Source: Jannaschia sp. GRR-S6-38
GTDB taxonomy: Bacteria; Pseudomonadota; Alphaproteobacteria; Rhodobacterales; Rhodobacteraceae
NCBI RefSeq assembly: GCF_029853695.1
Contig: NZ_CP122537.1
Span: 372,001-436,000 of the forward strand
Direction: 5' to 3'
Length of the DNA stretch: 64,000 bases
The notes below the pieces were generated by a model that saw only the letters and a program-made list of their open reading frames with translations, ran no database searches and was not told the origin of the DNA. A program made the position numbers and the translations under genes. This document shows positions 43,573 through 53,562 of the stretch, one piece after another. Within the stretch, counting starts at the first letter, position 1. Each line of letters starts with the position of its first letter.

Positions 43573-44757
43573 ATGACCGAGACCGACATCCTGATCGCGG
43601 GCGCCGGCCCCGCGGGCCTCGCCGCCGCCTGCGCCCTGGGCGCCGAGGGCCATCGCGTGACGCTGGTCGACCCGGCGCCGCCGGTGACGGGCGAGGATGC
43701 GCCCGGCGCCGATTTGCGCACGACGGCCCTGCTCCAACCGGCGCGCGACCTGCTCGACCGCGCGGGCGTCTGGGAGGCGCTGGCGCCGCACGGCTCCGAG
43801 CTTTGGACGATGCGCATCGTGGACGCGTCGCGCCGCCCGCATGTCACGCGCGATTTCGACGCGATGGACATCTCCGACGCACCCTTCGGCTGGAATTTCC
43901 AGAACTGGCTTCTGCGGCGCGAACTCCTGGCCCGCGTCGAGGCGCTGGGCATAGACACGCGTTTCGGACAGTCGGTCGACCGGCTCTTCACGCGCGAGAC
44001 CGAGGCGCGGGTGACGCTGTCGGACGGCTCGCGGATCGCGGCCCGGCTCGTCCTCGCCTGCGACGGCAAGCACAGCCCCGTGCGCGCCATGGCGGGCATT
44101 GGCGCGCGGACGGTGGATTACGGGCAGACCGCCATCGTCTTCGCCGTCGCCCATGATGCCCCGCATGGCGACGTCTCGACCGAGATCCACCGCGCGGGCG
44201 GCCCCTTCACGCTGGTGCCGCTCGCGGATCGCGACGGGGCGCATCGCTCGGCCGTGGTCTGGATGGACCGCGCGGCCGAGCAGGCGCGGCGGATGGAGCT
44301 GCCCGAAGACATCTTCGCGGCCGAGGCGAACGAACGCGCCGCCGGGGTCATGGGCGAACTGCGGCTCGTCTCGCCGCGGGCGGCCTGGCCGATCCTGTCG
44401 CGGCTGGCCCACCGGATGACTGCGCGCCGCGTGGCGCTGGCCGCCGAGGCCGCCCATGCCATGCCGCCCATCGGCGCGCAGGGTCTAAACACCTCGCTCG
44501 CCGATATCGCCACGCTGCGCGACCTCGCGGCGGGGACGGATCCGGGGAGCGCGCGCGTGCTCGACCGGTACCAGCGCCGCCGCTACCCCGAGGTCGCGGC
44601 GCGGATGGCCGGGATCGACCTGCTCAACCGCACCTCCATCGCGGGCGCGAGCCCGGTACAGGCGGCGCGCGCCTGGGGCGTCGGCGCGCTTCACGACCTG
44701 GGGCCGGTGCGCAAGACGCTGATGAAGCTCGGAATGGGCTCGGCCCGCCCGGCCTGA
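43573..44757 (+). CDS. UbiH/UbiF/VisC/COQ6-family FAD hydroxylase
   Basis: Flavin monooxygenase for ubiquinone ring hydroxylation. The FAD motif is GAGPAGLAAACALG (10-23), the middle DG motif is LVLACDGKHSPVR, and AEAAHAMPPIGAQGLNTSLAD is the COQ6/UbiH signature. 394 residues. Which ring carbon it attacks cannot be read from the sequence; alphaproteobacterial members of this group (UbiL, UbiM and UbiH) differ in this. The gene lies 25 bases after the nucleotidase on the same strand. Confidence 0.93.
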   Translation: MTETDILIAGAGPAGLAAACALGAEGHRVTLVDPAPPVTGEDAPGADLRTTALLQPARDLLDRAGVWEALAPHGSELWTMRIVDASRRPHVTRDFDAMDISDAPFGWNFQNWLLRRELLARVEALGIDTRFGQSVDRLFTRETEARVTLSDGSRIAARLVLACDGKHSPVRAMAGIGARTVDYGQTAIVFAVAHDAPHGDVSTEIHRAGGPFTLVPLADRDGAHRSAVVWMDRAAEQARRMELPEDIFAAEANERAAGVMGELRLVSPRAAWPILSRLAHRMTARRVALAAEAAHAMPPIGAQGLNTSLADIATLRDLAAGTDPGSARVLDRYQRRRYPEVAARMAGIDLLNRTSIAGASPVQAARAWGVGALHDLGPVRKTLMKLGMGSARPA

Positions 44758-44771
44758 GCCGGGCGCGCCCG

Positions 44772-45902
44772 TCAGTCCGGGAAGACCTGGTCCACGACAC
44801 CGCGCAGCCGGGCCACGGTGGCGTCGACATCCATCAGCTTGTCCAGCCCGAAGAGACCGATCCGGAAGGTCGCAAAATCCGCCGGCTCGTCGCATTGCAG
44901 CGGCACGCCCGCCGCGATCTGCATGCCGAGCTGCGCGAAGGCCTTCCCGGTCTTCACCTCGTCCGAGGGCGCATAGCTCACCACCACACCCGGCGCGCCG
45001 TAGCCTTCGGCCGCGACCGAACGGATGCCCTTGGCCGCCAGCATGGCGCGGACCTTGTCCCCAAGCTCCCATTGCGCGTCCTTCAGCTTGCCGAAGCCGT
45101 AGTCGCGCGTCTCGTTGAGCGTGTCGCGGAAGGCGCGCAGCGCGTCGGTGGGCATGGTCGCGTGATAGGCGTGGCCGCCCGCGAGGTAGGCATCCATGAT
45201 CTGCAGCCATTTCTTCAGGTCGATGGCGAAGCTGTCCGACTGCGTGGCCTCCACCCGCTGGCGCGCGCGATCCGACAGCATCACGAGCCCGGCGCAGGGC
45301 TGCGCGCTCCAGCCCTTCTGCGGGGCCGAGATCAGCACATCCACGCCGGTGGCCTTCATGTCGACCCAGGCGCAGCCGCTGGCGATGCAGTCCAGCACCA
45401 TCAGCGCGCCCACCTCGTGGGCCGCCTCCGCCAGCGCCGCGACGTAGGAGTCGGGCAGGATCACCCCGGCCGAGGTCTCGACATGCGGGGCGAAGACGAC
45501 GTCCGGTTTGGCCGCGCGGATTCGGGCCGTCACCTCCGCGATCGGGGGCGGCGCGAAGGGCGAGCGGGTATCGTTGCCGGTCTGCCGGGCCTTGATGACC
45601 TCGACGCCGCCGGTGAAGGCGCCCGCCTCCATGATCTGCGACCAGCGGTAGCTGAACCAGCCGTTGCGCACGACGAGGGCCTTGGCGCCCTGCCCCAGCT
45701 GGCGGGCCACGGCCTCCATCCCGAAGGTGCCGCCGCCCGGGACGATCGCGACATGGTCCGCGCCGTAGACCTCCTTCAGGCCGGCATCGAGATCGCGCAT
45801 CACCTGCTGGAAGGCGGCGCTCATCGAGTTGAGCGAGCGGTCGGTGAAGACGACCGAGAATTCTTCGAGCCCGTTCGGGTCGACGGTGTCGAGCAGTGCC
45901 AT
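44772..45902 (-). CDS. class V aminotransferase (alanine/serine-glyoxylate type)
   Basis: PLP enzyme of 376 residues. ISAPQKGWSAQPCAGL carries the Schiff-base Lys, VVRNGWFSYRWSQI and PGGGTFGMEAVAR are near the cofactor phosphate, and FRIGLFGLDKL is the C-terminal Arg motif. The family uses serine or alanine as donor and glyoxylate as acceptor. It is convergent with the UbiH gene (14 bases between the stops) and downstream of the two Lrp regulators on the same strand, which suggests amino-acid-responsive control, but that is inference. Confidence 0.92.
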   Translation of the reverse strand: MALLDTVDPNGLEEFSVVFTDRSLNSMSAAFQQVMRDLDAGLKEVYGADHVAIVPGGGTFGMEAVARQLGQGAKALVVRNGWFSYRWSQIMEAGAFTGGVEVIKARQTGNDTRSPFAPPPIAEVTARIRAAKPDVVFAPHVETSAGVILPDSYVAALAEAAHEVGALMVLDCIASGCAWVDMKATGVDVLISAPQKGWSAQPCAGLVMLSDRARQRVEATQSDSFAIDLKKWLQIMDAYLAGGHAYHATMPTDALRAFRDTLNETRDYGFGKLKDAQWELGDKVRAMLAAKGIRSVAAEGYGAPGVVVSYAPSDEVKTGKAFAQLGMQIAAGVPLQCDEPADFATFRIGLFGLDKLMDVDATVARLRGVVDQVFPD

Positions 45903-45975
45903 CGTGTATCCTCCGTTGCCGGCTGTTTCTCACGCCGCCGCGGGCAGGGCAAAGCCTATCTCAGCATACAAATCG

Positions 45976-46425
45976 TCACAGCGGCCCCGGCAGACGCTCC
46001 TCGCTCAGGAGGACATTGGCCTCGATCTCGCCCATGCCGGGCAGCGCCATGATGCGGCGGCGCAGGACGCGCTCGAAATCCGGCAGGTCGCGCGCGGTGA
46101 CCCGCAGGCGGTAGTCGAAACGGCCCAGGACGTGATCGACGCGGCGCACCTCGGGGATGGCGGCGACGGCGCGCTCGAAATCCTCCAGGCTGACGCGGCC
46201 TTTCGCGGCCAGCTTCACGCCCAGGAACACCGTGACCCCGAACCCCAGCTTCTCGAGGTCGAGCGCCAGTTCGCGCCCCGCGAGGATGCCCGCCTCGCGC
46301 AGCCGCCGCATCCGCCGCCAGGCGGCCGGCTGCGACAGGCCCACGGCGCGCCCGACGGCCCCCGCCGAGAGCGATGCATTGGCCTGCACCACGCGCAGGA
46401 TCGCCCGGTCGGTGTCGTCGATCAT
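45976..46425 (-). CDS. Lrp/AsnC-family regulator (first of pair)
   Basis: 149 residues. Winged-helix start DDTDRAILRVVQANASLSAG with the recognition helix SQPAAWRRMRRLREAGIL, then a RAM domain whose core strands include HVLGRFDYRLRVTARDLPDFE. The ligand is probably an amino acid. Its ATG is preceded by GAGGAAGG, contained in the GGCCAGAGGAAGG element. It lies 85 bases downstream of the second Lrp gene on the same strand, so the two are likely co-expressed. Confidence 0.93.
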   Translation of the reverse strand: MIDDTDRAILRVVQANASLSAGAVGRAVGLSQPAAWRRMRRLREAGILAGRELALDLEKLGFGVTVFLGVKLAAKGRVSLEDFERAVAAIPEVRRVDHVLGRFDYRLRVTARDLPDFERVLRRRIMALPGMGEIEANVLLSEERLPGPL

Positions 46426-46435
46426 CGGGGTCCGC

Positions 46436-46446
46436 CTTCCTCTGGC
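46436..46446 (-). repeat. second copy of the GGCCAGAGGAAGG element
   Basis: CTTCCTCTGGCC on the plus strand is shared with 6954-6964; on the minus strand it reads GGCCAGAGGAAGG and serves as Shine-Dalgarno sequence for the Lrp gene. A GGAAA flank is also common to both copies. Confidence 0.4.
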
Positions 46447-46510
46447 CGGAAAGAACTCCGCCGGCGGCTCGCGCGCGCGGGGGCGAAATGCCTCCGGGGG
46501 ACCGCGCCCC

Positions 46511-48125
<1,615 letters not shown>

Positions 48126-48145
48126 GCCAGCCGGAAGACCGATCG

Positions 48146-48169
48146 CGGGCCGTCCCTCGGGGCGGCCCG
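48146..48169 (+). terminator. terminator after ilvC
   Basis: CGGGCCG (48146-48152) pairs with CGGCCCG (48163-48169) over a ten-base loop, followed by TTCGCGTT on the plus strand. It lies between the convergent ilvC and ArsR genes. Confidence 0.6.
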
Positions 48170-48176
48170 TTCGCGT

Positions 48177-48863
48177 TCAGCCGTTCGCCCGGACGGGCAC
48201 GGGAAAGGCGCGGTCGAAAGCCATGCGGCCCGGCGGCGTCAGCAGGACCGCGCGGCTGCCGGCATCGCGACGCAGCCAGCCGATCTCCTCCATCCGCGCG
48301 AAGATCGCGCGGCCCAGCCGTCCGGCGAGGTGATGGCGCCGCTCCGACCAGTCGAGGCAGTCGCGGCAGAGCGGGCTGCGGCCCGGCACGGTGCCGGGGT
48401 CGAGGCCCAGCGGCGCGAGCGCGGCGGCCATCCGCGCCGTCGCCACCGGCCCCTCGGAGAGCGCGCCGGCCGCGACGAGACTGCGGTAGAGCTGGACGCC
48501 GCGCCGCCCGGCCAGGTGGTTGTAGCAGACCCGCGCCTCACGCAGCGCCGCGTCCTTCGGCCCGGGCCGCGTCCGCGGCGGCGCGCGCCGCGCCGAGAAG
48601 CGCATCAGCCCCTCGAGAATCGTTGCCACGTCGGGCCCCGCGAGACGGAGATAGGCGTGCCGCCCCTGCTTGATGCGCGCCAGCATTCCGCCCGCCTCAA
48701 GCTTGGCGATGTGCGAACTGGCGGTCTGCGGCGTCACGCCCGCCTCGGTGGCCAACTCGCCCGCCGTCAGCGCCCGCCCGTCCATCAGCGCCGACAGCAT
48801 CGCCGCCCGCGTCGGATCGCCGATCAGCGCGGCGATCGCGGCGATATCGGGTCCATCCCGCAT
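48177..48863 (-). CDS. ArsR-family regulator with C-terminal extension
   Basis: Winged-helix repressor, 228 residues, about twice the usual ArsR size. IGDPTRAAMLSALMDGRALTAG and VTPQTASSHIAKLEAGGML form the DNA-binding domain. The C-terminal part has Cys residues near CRDCLDWSERRHHLAG, followed by a second helical region with GWLRRDAGSRAVLLTPPG. The ligand is unknown. It is divergent from NIPSNAP and ABM genes, which it probably controls through a palindrome (48866-48881) that overlaps its own Shine-Dalgarno sequence. Confidence 0.9.
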   Translation of the reverse strand: MRDGPDIAAIAALIGDPTRAAMLSALMDGRALTAGELATEAGVTPQTASSHIAKLEAGGMLARIKQGRHAYLRLAGPDVATILEGLMRFSARRAPPRTRPGPKDAALREARVCYNHLAGRRGVQLYRSLVAAGALSEGPVATARMAAALAPLGLDPGTVPGRSPLCRDCLDWSERRHHLAGRLGRAIFARMEEIGWLRRDAGSRAVLLTPPGRMAFDRAFPVPVRANG

Positions 48864-48865
48864 GG

Positions 48866-48881
48866 TTCGATCCTGATCGAA
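48866..48881. promoter_or_regulatory. perfect palindrome, candidate ArsR operator
   Basis: TTCGAT (48866-48871) and ATCGAA (48876-48881) are separated by CCTG. The site starts two bases before the arsR-type ATG (48863) and contains its AGGA Shine-Dalgarno sequence. It lies 51 bases upstream of the divergent gene, which fits an autoregulated divergent operator. Confidence 0.65.
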
Positions 48882-48932
48882 GCATCCCGGCCTGTCGAGG
48901 GCCTAGGGTCGGCCCCGAAAGGAGACCCCGAC

Positions 48933-49238
48933 ATGCTGACCTGCATCATCCGCTACGACATCGAGCCGACCGCCCGAGAGGATTTCGCGACCTATGCGCG
49001 CAACTGGGGCAAGGCGATCCCGCGCTGCGGCGCCGCGCTCACCGGTTATTTCGCGCCGCATGAGGGCTCGGCCAGCACGGCCTACGGCATCTACGACATC
49101 CCCGACCTCGCGAGCTACGAGGCCTATCGTGCCCGGCTGGCCGCGGACCCGCTCGGGCGCGAGAACTACGCCTTCGCGCAGGCCCGTCGCTTCATCCGGC
49201 GCGAGGAGCGGACCTGGCTGCGGAGGGTGGACCGATGA
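48933..49238 (+). CDS. NIPSNAP-family protein
   Basis: 101-residue ferredoxin-like alpha/beta protein. TCIIRYDIEPTAREDFATYA is the first strand and helix, and YGIYDIPDLASYEAYRARL leads to the second half, a typical NIPSNAP layout. Function unknown; relatives are often found with small monooxygenase-fold proteins and ArsR regulators. AAAGGAGA precedes the ATG at 48933. The stop overlaps the next gene in an ATGA junction. Confidence 0.87.
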   Translation: MLTCIIRYDIEPTAREDFATYARNWGKAIPRCGAALTGYFAPHEGSASTAYGIYDIPDLASYEAYRARLAADPLGRENYAFAQARRFIRREERTWLRRVDR

Positions 49239-49618
49239 TCGCCGTCATTTTCGAGGTCACGCCCGGCGCGGAAGACGCATATCTGGACCACGCCGCGCGC
49301 CTGGCGCCGCTTCTGGACGCGCATCCGGGCTTCATCTCGGTCGAGCGATTCCGCTCGCTCGCCGATCCGGCGTGGCTGCTATCGCTGTCGTTCTTCGAGG
49401 ACGAGGCGGCGGTCCGCGCCTGGCGCGCGCGGCCCGAGCACCGCGCGACGCAGGCGGCGGGCCGGGCGGGCGTGCTGGCCGATTACCGGCTGCGCGTGGC
49501 CGACGTTGCGCGGGATTACGGCATGACAGACCGCGCTCAGTGCCCGCTCGACAGCCGCGCGGTGCATGAGGGGCCGGCGCCCCCTGCCCCGACGGGCGGC
49601 GCGCCGACCGCCTGGTAG
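49235..49618 (+). CDS. antibiotic biosynthesis monooxygenase-like (ABM) protein
   Basis: 127 residues: IAVIFEVTPGAEDAYLDHAARLAP, then HPGFISVERFRSLADPAWLLSLSFF, the usual dimeric alpha/beta-barrel, plus a proline-rich tail of about 25 residues. Translation is coupled to the NIPSNAP gene by a four-base overlap. The pair, under the divergent ArsR protein, may act on the same reactive or toxic compound; that is inference. Confidence 0.86.
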   Translation: MIAVIFEVTPGAEDAYLDHAARLAPLLDAHPGFISVERFRSLADPAWLLSLSFFEDEAAVRAWRARPEHRATQAAGRAGVLADYRLRVADVARDYGMTDRAQCPLDSRAVHEGPAPPAPTGGAPTAW

Positions 49619-49621
49619 CGC

Positions 49622-49647
49622 CCGGGACGGCGGCGCCGCCGTCCCGG
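49622..49647. terminator. perfect 26-base palindrome between convergent genes
   Basis: Positions 49622-49634 are exactly complementary to 49635-49647, centred on GGCGCC. Folded as RNA it gives a stem of about 11 pairs with a four-base loop on either strand. It sits between the ABM stop (49618) and the stop of the 32-residue gene (49658), so a two-way terminator is likely. Confidence 0.7.
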
Positions 49648-49657
49648 CGCCGCCGCG

Positions 49658-49756
49658 TCAGTCGCGATCCTTGTGGACCTGCTCCTGGTGCCAGAGCCCG
49701 TAGAGCGGCACGGCGAGAAGGATGGCGAAGGCGATGAGCGCGAGAAAAACTTCCAT
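49658..49756 (-). CDS. 32-residue single-helix membrane peptide
   Basis: The frame starts at ATG 49756, with GGGAGA about ten bases upstream. The product begins EVFLALIAFAILLAVPLYGLW, a hydrophobic helix of about 20 residues, followed by a charged tail HQEQVHKDRD. It stops before the palindromic terminator. The size, start context and terminator make it a credible gene, but I do not know the family. Confidence 0.55.
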   Translation of the reverse strand: MEVFLALIAFAILLAVPLYGLWHQEQVHKDRD

Positions 49757-49906
49757 GGTCGTCGGTCTCCCTGGTGTGTCGTGACAGAACCGGAAGTTTA
49801 CGCAGCGTCGGACCGCGCGTGAAGCGGCCGGGCCCCACGGGGCCCACATGGGCGCGCGACAGCCCAGAACGTGCTAATCTGCAGGCACGGATCGGAGGGC
49901 TGCGCC

Positions 49907-51067
49907 ATGCAAGCGGGCATCGTCTTGATGATCGGCACGACCAAGGGGGCGTTTCTGCTGGCCTCCGACCCGGCTCGCGCGGATTGGCGCCTGACGGGTC
50001 CGCATTGCGAAGGCTGGCCCATCAACCACATGGCCGCCGACCCCGCCACCGGAACCATCTGGGCCGGCGGCGGCGGCGAATGGGAGGGCGCGGGCGTCTG
50101 GCGCAGCGACGACGATGGCCGGACCTGGACGGTGACGCGCCTGACCCGGGGCCAGCGGGACGGCTGGGCGGCGAACGATCCGGCCTTCGCGGAGATGATC
50201 GGCTGGACGCCGTGGGACGCGCCCTTCGACGAGGCGTTCGAGCAGATCTGGGCGCTGAGCCACGCCGACGGCACGCTCTGGGCCGGGGCGAAACCGGCGA
50301 CGCTTCTGCGCTCCGACGACGGCGGGGCCAGCTGGGCCCGGGTCGAGGCGCTGACGGACCATCCCTCGCGCGCCGACTGGGCGCCGGGTGCGGCGGGGCT
50401 GACGCTGCACACGATCGTGCCCCACCCCGGGGAAGCGTCGAAGCTCTGGGTGGCGATCTCGGCCGCCGGTGTCTTCGCGACCGAGGATGGCGGCGTGACC
50501 TGGGAGCGGCGCAACCGGCTGGCCAATGCCGAAGCCTGCGGCGTTCATACGCATCCGGCCGCGCCCCGCGACGGCGAGACGGGCTTGTGCGTTCACAACA
50601 TGATGCGGGCGGCGGGCGTTGCGGACGTGCTCTGGCAGCAGAATCACCACGGTGTCTGGCGATCGCGCGATGGCGGGCGCAGTTGGGAGGATGCGGGCGC
50701 GGGCCTGCCCTCGACCTTCGGCTTCCCGATCCGGGTGCATCCCCGCGACCCCGACACCGCCTGGACGCTGCCGCTCAACGGGGACAGCGCCGGGCGCTAT
50801 CCGCCCGACGCGGCGGCGGCGGTCTGGCGCACTCGGGACGGCGGGCGAAGCTGGCAGGCCTGCCGCGCGGGGCTGCCGCAGGCGCATTGCTATTTCACGG
50901 TCCTGCGCCAGGCGATGGCGGGGGATGCCCACGACCCGGCCGGGATCTATTTCGGCACCAATTCCGGCTCGATCTTCGCCAGCCGCGACGAGGGCGACAG
51001 CTGGACCGAGATCGCCCGCCACCTGCCCACGGTCCTGAGCGTCGAGGCCGCCGCGCGGCCCGCCTGA
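49907..51067 (+). CDS. Asp-box (BNR) beta-propeller protein
   Basis: 386 residues with at least six Asp-box motifs: SDDDGRTW, SDDGGASW, TEDGGVTW, SRDGGRSW, TRDGGRSW and SRDEGDSW, spaced over the whole chain. It begins with LMIGTTKGAFLL, as in cytosolic sortilin/sialidase-like propeller proteins, and has no signal peptide. No sialidase active site (FRIP or RIP motif) is visible, so a glycosidase role should not be assumed. GGAGGG precedes the ATG at 49907; the ORF start 12 codons earlier lacks one. Confidence 0.85.
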   Translation: MQAGIVLMIGTTKGAFLLASDPARADWRLTGPHCEGWPINHMAADPATGTIWAGGGGEWEGAGVWRSDDDGRTWTVTRLTRGQRDGWAANDPAFAEMIGWTPWDAPFDEAFEQIWALSHADGTLWAGAKPATLLRSDDGGASWARVEALTDHPSRADWAPGAAGLTLHTIVPHPGEASKLWVAISAAGVFATEDGGVTWERRNRLANAEACGVHTHPAAPRDGETGLCVHNMMRAAGVADVLWQQNHHGVWRSRDGGRSWEDAGAGLPSTFGFPIRVHPRDPDTAWTLPLNGDSAGRYPPDAAAAVWRTRDGGRSWQACRAGLPQAHCYFTVLRQAMAGDAHDPAGIYFGTNSGSIFASRDEGDSWTEIARHLPTVLSVEAAARPA

Positions 51068-51139
51068 CCGCAGCCCCTGTCAGCCTGCCCCGTCCGCCTG
51101 CCCTGTCCGGGACAGCCCCGGCGCGCTAGATGCCCGCGA

Positions 51140-52078
51140 ATGGCACAGACCACCGACACGCCCGTCTCGCACCCCACGCTGGCCAACTGGGCCTCGGTCA
51201 TCGCGCTCGGCCTGATCTGGGGCGGCACCTTCATGGTCGTGTCGATCGCGCTGCGCGGCTACGGCCCGGTGACCGTCGCCGCCGCGCGCACGACGCTGGG
51301 GGCCGTCGCCCTGCTCGCGGTCGCCATGGCCTCGGGCCGCCCGCTGCCGCGTCCCTCGAAGCTGCTGGCGCTCTTCGTCGTGCTCCTCGGCGTGCTGACC
51401 GCGGCGCTGCCGTTTCTGCTGCTCAGCTGGGGACAGCAGCACGTACCCTCGGCCTTCGCGGGGCTCTGCATGGCGGTGCTGCCGCTCTTCGTGCTGCCGC
51501 TGGCGCATGTCTTCGTGCCGGGCGACCGGCTGACGCTGCGCAAGGCGGGCGGGTTCGGTCTGGGCCTCTTGGGCGCGCTGACGCTGCTGGGCCCGGGCAT
51601 CTTCGCGGCCGCGGGCGGCGATCTCGCGGCGCTGGGCCGGCTCGCCTGCATCGCGGCGCCGGTCTGCTACGCGGCCGGCTCGATCCTGACGCGCCGCTGC
51701 CCGCCCATCGACGGGCTGTGGCTGAGCGCCGGCACGCTGGTTGTGGGCGCGGTGCTGCTGCTGCCCATCATGCTGGCGACCGAGGGCGTCCCCGGCCCCG
51801 CCGCGCCGGGCGTCATGGCCGCAATCGTGGCGCTGGGCCTGGTGCCCACGGCGCTCGCGGCGCTTCTGCGGGTGCAGGTCATCCGCTCCGCCGGGCCCAG
51901 CTTCATGACGCTGGTCAACTTTCAGGTGCCGGTCTGGTCGGTGATCTTCGGCGTCGCCATCCTAAACGAACAGCTGCCGGGCCGCTTCTTCGTGGCGCTG
52001 GCGCTGATTGCCTGCGGGCTGGCCGTCAGCCAGTGGCGCGGCCGGGCCCGGGCGGCGATGCCGCGACGCCGCGCTTGA
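51140..52078 (+). CDS. EamA-family (DMT) transporter
   Basis: Ten-helix drug/metabolite transporter, 312 residues, with two EamA halves. ALGLIWGGTFMVVSIALRG and PFLLLSWGQQHVPSAFAGL are in the first half, and LVNFQVPVWSVIFGVAIL with GRFFVALALIACGLAV in the second. Substrate unknown. It lies 73 bases after the propeller gene and 33 before trkH on the same strand. Confidence 0.93.
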   Translation: MAQTTDTPVSHPTLANWASVIALGLIWGGTFMVVSIALRGYGPVTVAAARTTLGAVALLAVAMASGRPLPRPSKLLALFVVLLGVLTAALPFLLLSWGQQHVPSAFAGLCMAVLPLFVLPLAHVFVPGDRLTLRKAGGFGLGLLGALTLLGPGIFAAAGGDLAALGRLACIAAPVCYAAGSILTRRCPPIDGLWLSAGTLVVGAVLLLPIMLATEGVPGPAAPGVMAAIVALGLVPTALAALLRVQVIRSAGPSFMTLVNFQVPVWSVIFGVAILNEQLPGRFFVALALIACGLAVSQWRGRARAAMPRRRA

Positions 52079-52110
52079 CAGCCCGCGCGCCCGACAGGAC
52101 AGCTTCGCCA

Positions 52111-53559
52111 ATGCTCGACCCGCGCCCCGTCGGATACGTGATCGGCCTGCTGCTCCTGATCCTCGCGGCGGCGATGGCCGTGCCGATGGCGGCCGACTGG
52201 TGGCAGGGCAACGGCCATTGGGCCAGCTTCGCCGAGTCGATGATCATCACCGGGCTGGTGGGCCTGTCGCTCGCGCTGAGCTGTGCCAATGCGGTCCGCG
52301 AACGCCTGAGCCTGCAGCAGACCTTCCTGCTGACCACCGGCGTCTGGCTCATGCTGCCGGTCTTCGCGGCGCTGCCCTTCGTCTTCGGCGCGACCGACAG
52401 CGACTACACCGACGCCTTCTTCGAGGCCATGTCGGGCCTGACCACGACGGGATCGACCGTGCTGGTGGGCCTCGACGACCTGCCCGCGGGGCTTTTGCTG
52501 TGGCGGGCGCTCCTGCAATGGTTCGGTGGGATCGGCGTGATCGTCATGGCGATGGTCTTCCTGCCCGAGCTGCGGGTCGGCGGGATGCAGATCTTCCGCT
52601 CCGAAGCCTTCGACACGATGGGCAAGGTGCTACCCCGCGCGGCCGAGATCTCGTCCACCATCTCGGTGATCTACATCGCGATCACGGTGGCCTGCGCGCT
52701 GTGCTACGCGGCCGCGGGGATGGAGCCCTTCGACGCCATCGCGCATTCGATGACCACCGTCTCGACCGGCGGTTTCGCGAATTACGACGCCAGCTTCGCG
52801 ACCTTCAAGGGCGCGCATGAATATATCGCGACGGTCTTCATGCTGGCCTCCGCCCTGCCCTTCGTCCTCTACATCCAGGCGCTGGGCGGCAATATCGAGG
52901 CGCTCTGGCGCGACAGCCAGGTCCGGGCGTTCCTGGCGACCGTGGCGGTGCTGGTCGTGATCGCGGTGAGCGTTCTGGTCGCCTCCTCCTCGCACGGGTT
53001 CGAGCGGGCGCTGCGCGAGGCGCTGTTCAACCTGACTTCGATCATGACGGGCACCGGCTATGCCAGCGCGGATTACATGCGATGGGGCGGGTTCCTGATC
53101 GCGATCTTCTTCTTCGTGGGCCTGATCGGCGGCTGCGCCGGCTCGACCTCCTGCTCGGTCAAGGTGTTCCGCTACCAGATCCTGCTCGCGGCGATCAAAG
53201 CGCAGATCCGGCGGATCCACTCGCCCCACGGGATGTTCCGCGCACGCTATGACGGGCGCACCGTCAGCGACGACGTGCTTTCCTCGGTGATGGCGTTCTT
53301 CGTGCTCTTCGTTGTGACGCTGGGCGTCTTCGCCGTGGCGCTGGCGATGACCGGGCTCGATTTCGTCACCGCGATCTCGGGCGCGGCCACGGCAGTGGCC
53401 AATGTCGGGCCGGGCCTCGGCGACCGGATCGGGCCATCGGGCAACTTCGCCTCGCTCAACGACACGGCGAAATGGCTGCTCTCGGCGGCGATGCTGATCG
53501 GACGGCTGGAGCTGATGGCCGTCTACGTGCTCTTCACCGCGCGGTTCTGGCGCGCCTGA
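52111..53559 (+). CDS. trkH: Trk-type potassium uptake protein TrkH
   Basis: Potassium channel-like transporter of 482 residues with four P-loop repeats. AMSGLTTTGSTVL, TVSTGGFANYDAS, SIMTGTGYASADY and TAVANVGPGLGD are the four selectivity filters with their conserved Gly. About ten membrane helices are visible. TrkH normally needs the NAD-binding TrkA, which is not in the window. The ATG at 52111 is preferred to the longer frame, which is antisense-like in EamA. Its stop lies three bases from the convergent protease-like gene. Confidence 0.95.
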   Translation: MLDPRPVGYVIGLLLLILAAAMAVPMAADWWQGNGHWASFAESMIITGLVGLSLALSCANAVRERLSLQQTFLLTTGVWLMLPVFAALPFVFGATDSDYTDAFFEAMSGLTTTGSTVLVGLDDLPAGLLLWRALLQWFGGIGVIVMAMVFLPELRVGGMQIFRSEAFDTMGKVLPRAAEISSTISVIYIAITVACALCYAAAGMEPFDAIAHSMTTVSTGGFANYDASFATFKGAHEYIATVFMLASALPFVLYIQALGGNIEALWRDSQVRAFLATVAVLVVIAVSVLVASSSHGFERALREALFNLTSIMTGTGYASADYMRWGGFLIAIFFFVGLIGGCAGSTSCSVKVFRYQILLAAIKAQIRRIHSPHGMFRARYDGRTVSDDVLSSVMAFFVLFVVTLGVFAVALAMTGLDFVTAISGAATAVANVGPGLGDRIGPSGNFASLNDTAKWLLSAAMLIGRLELMAVYVLFTARFWRA

Positions 53560-53562
53560 GCG

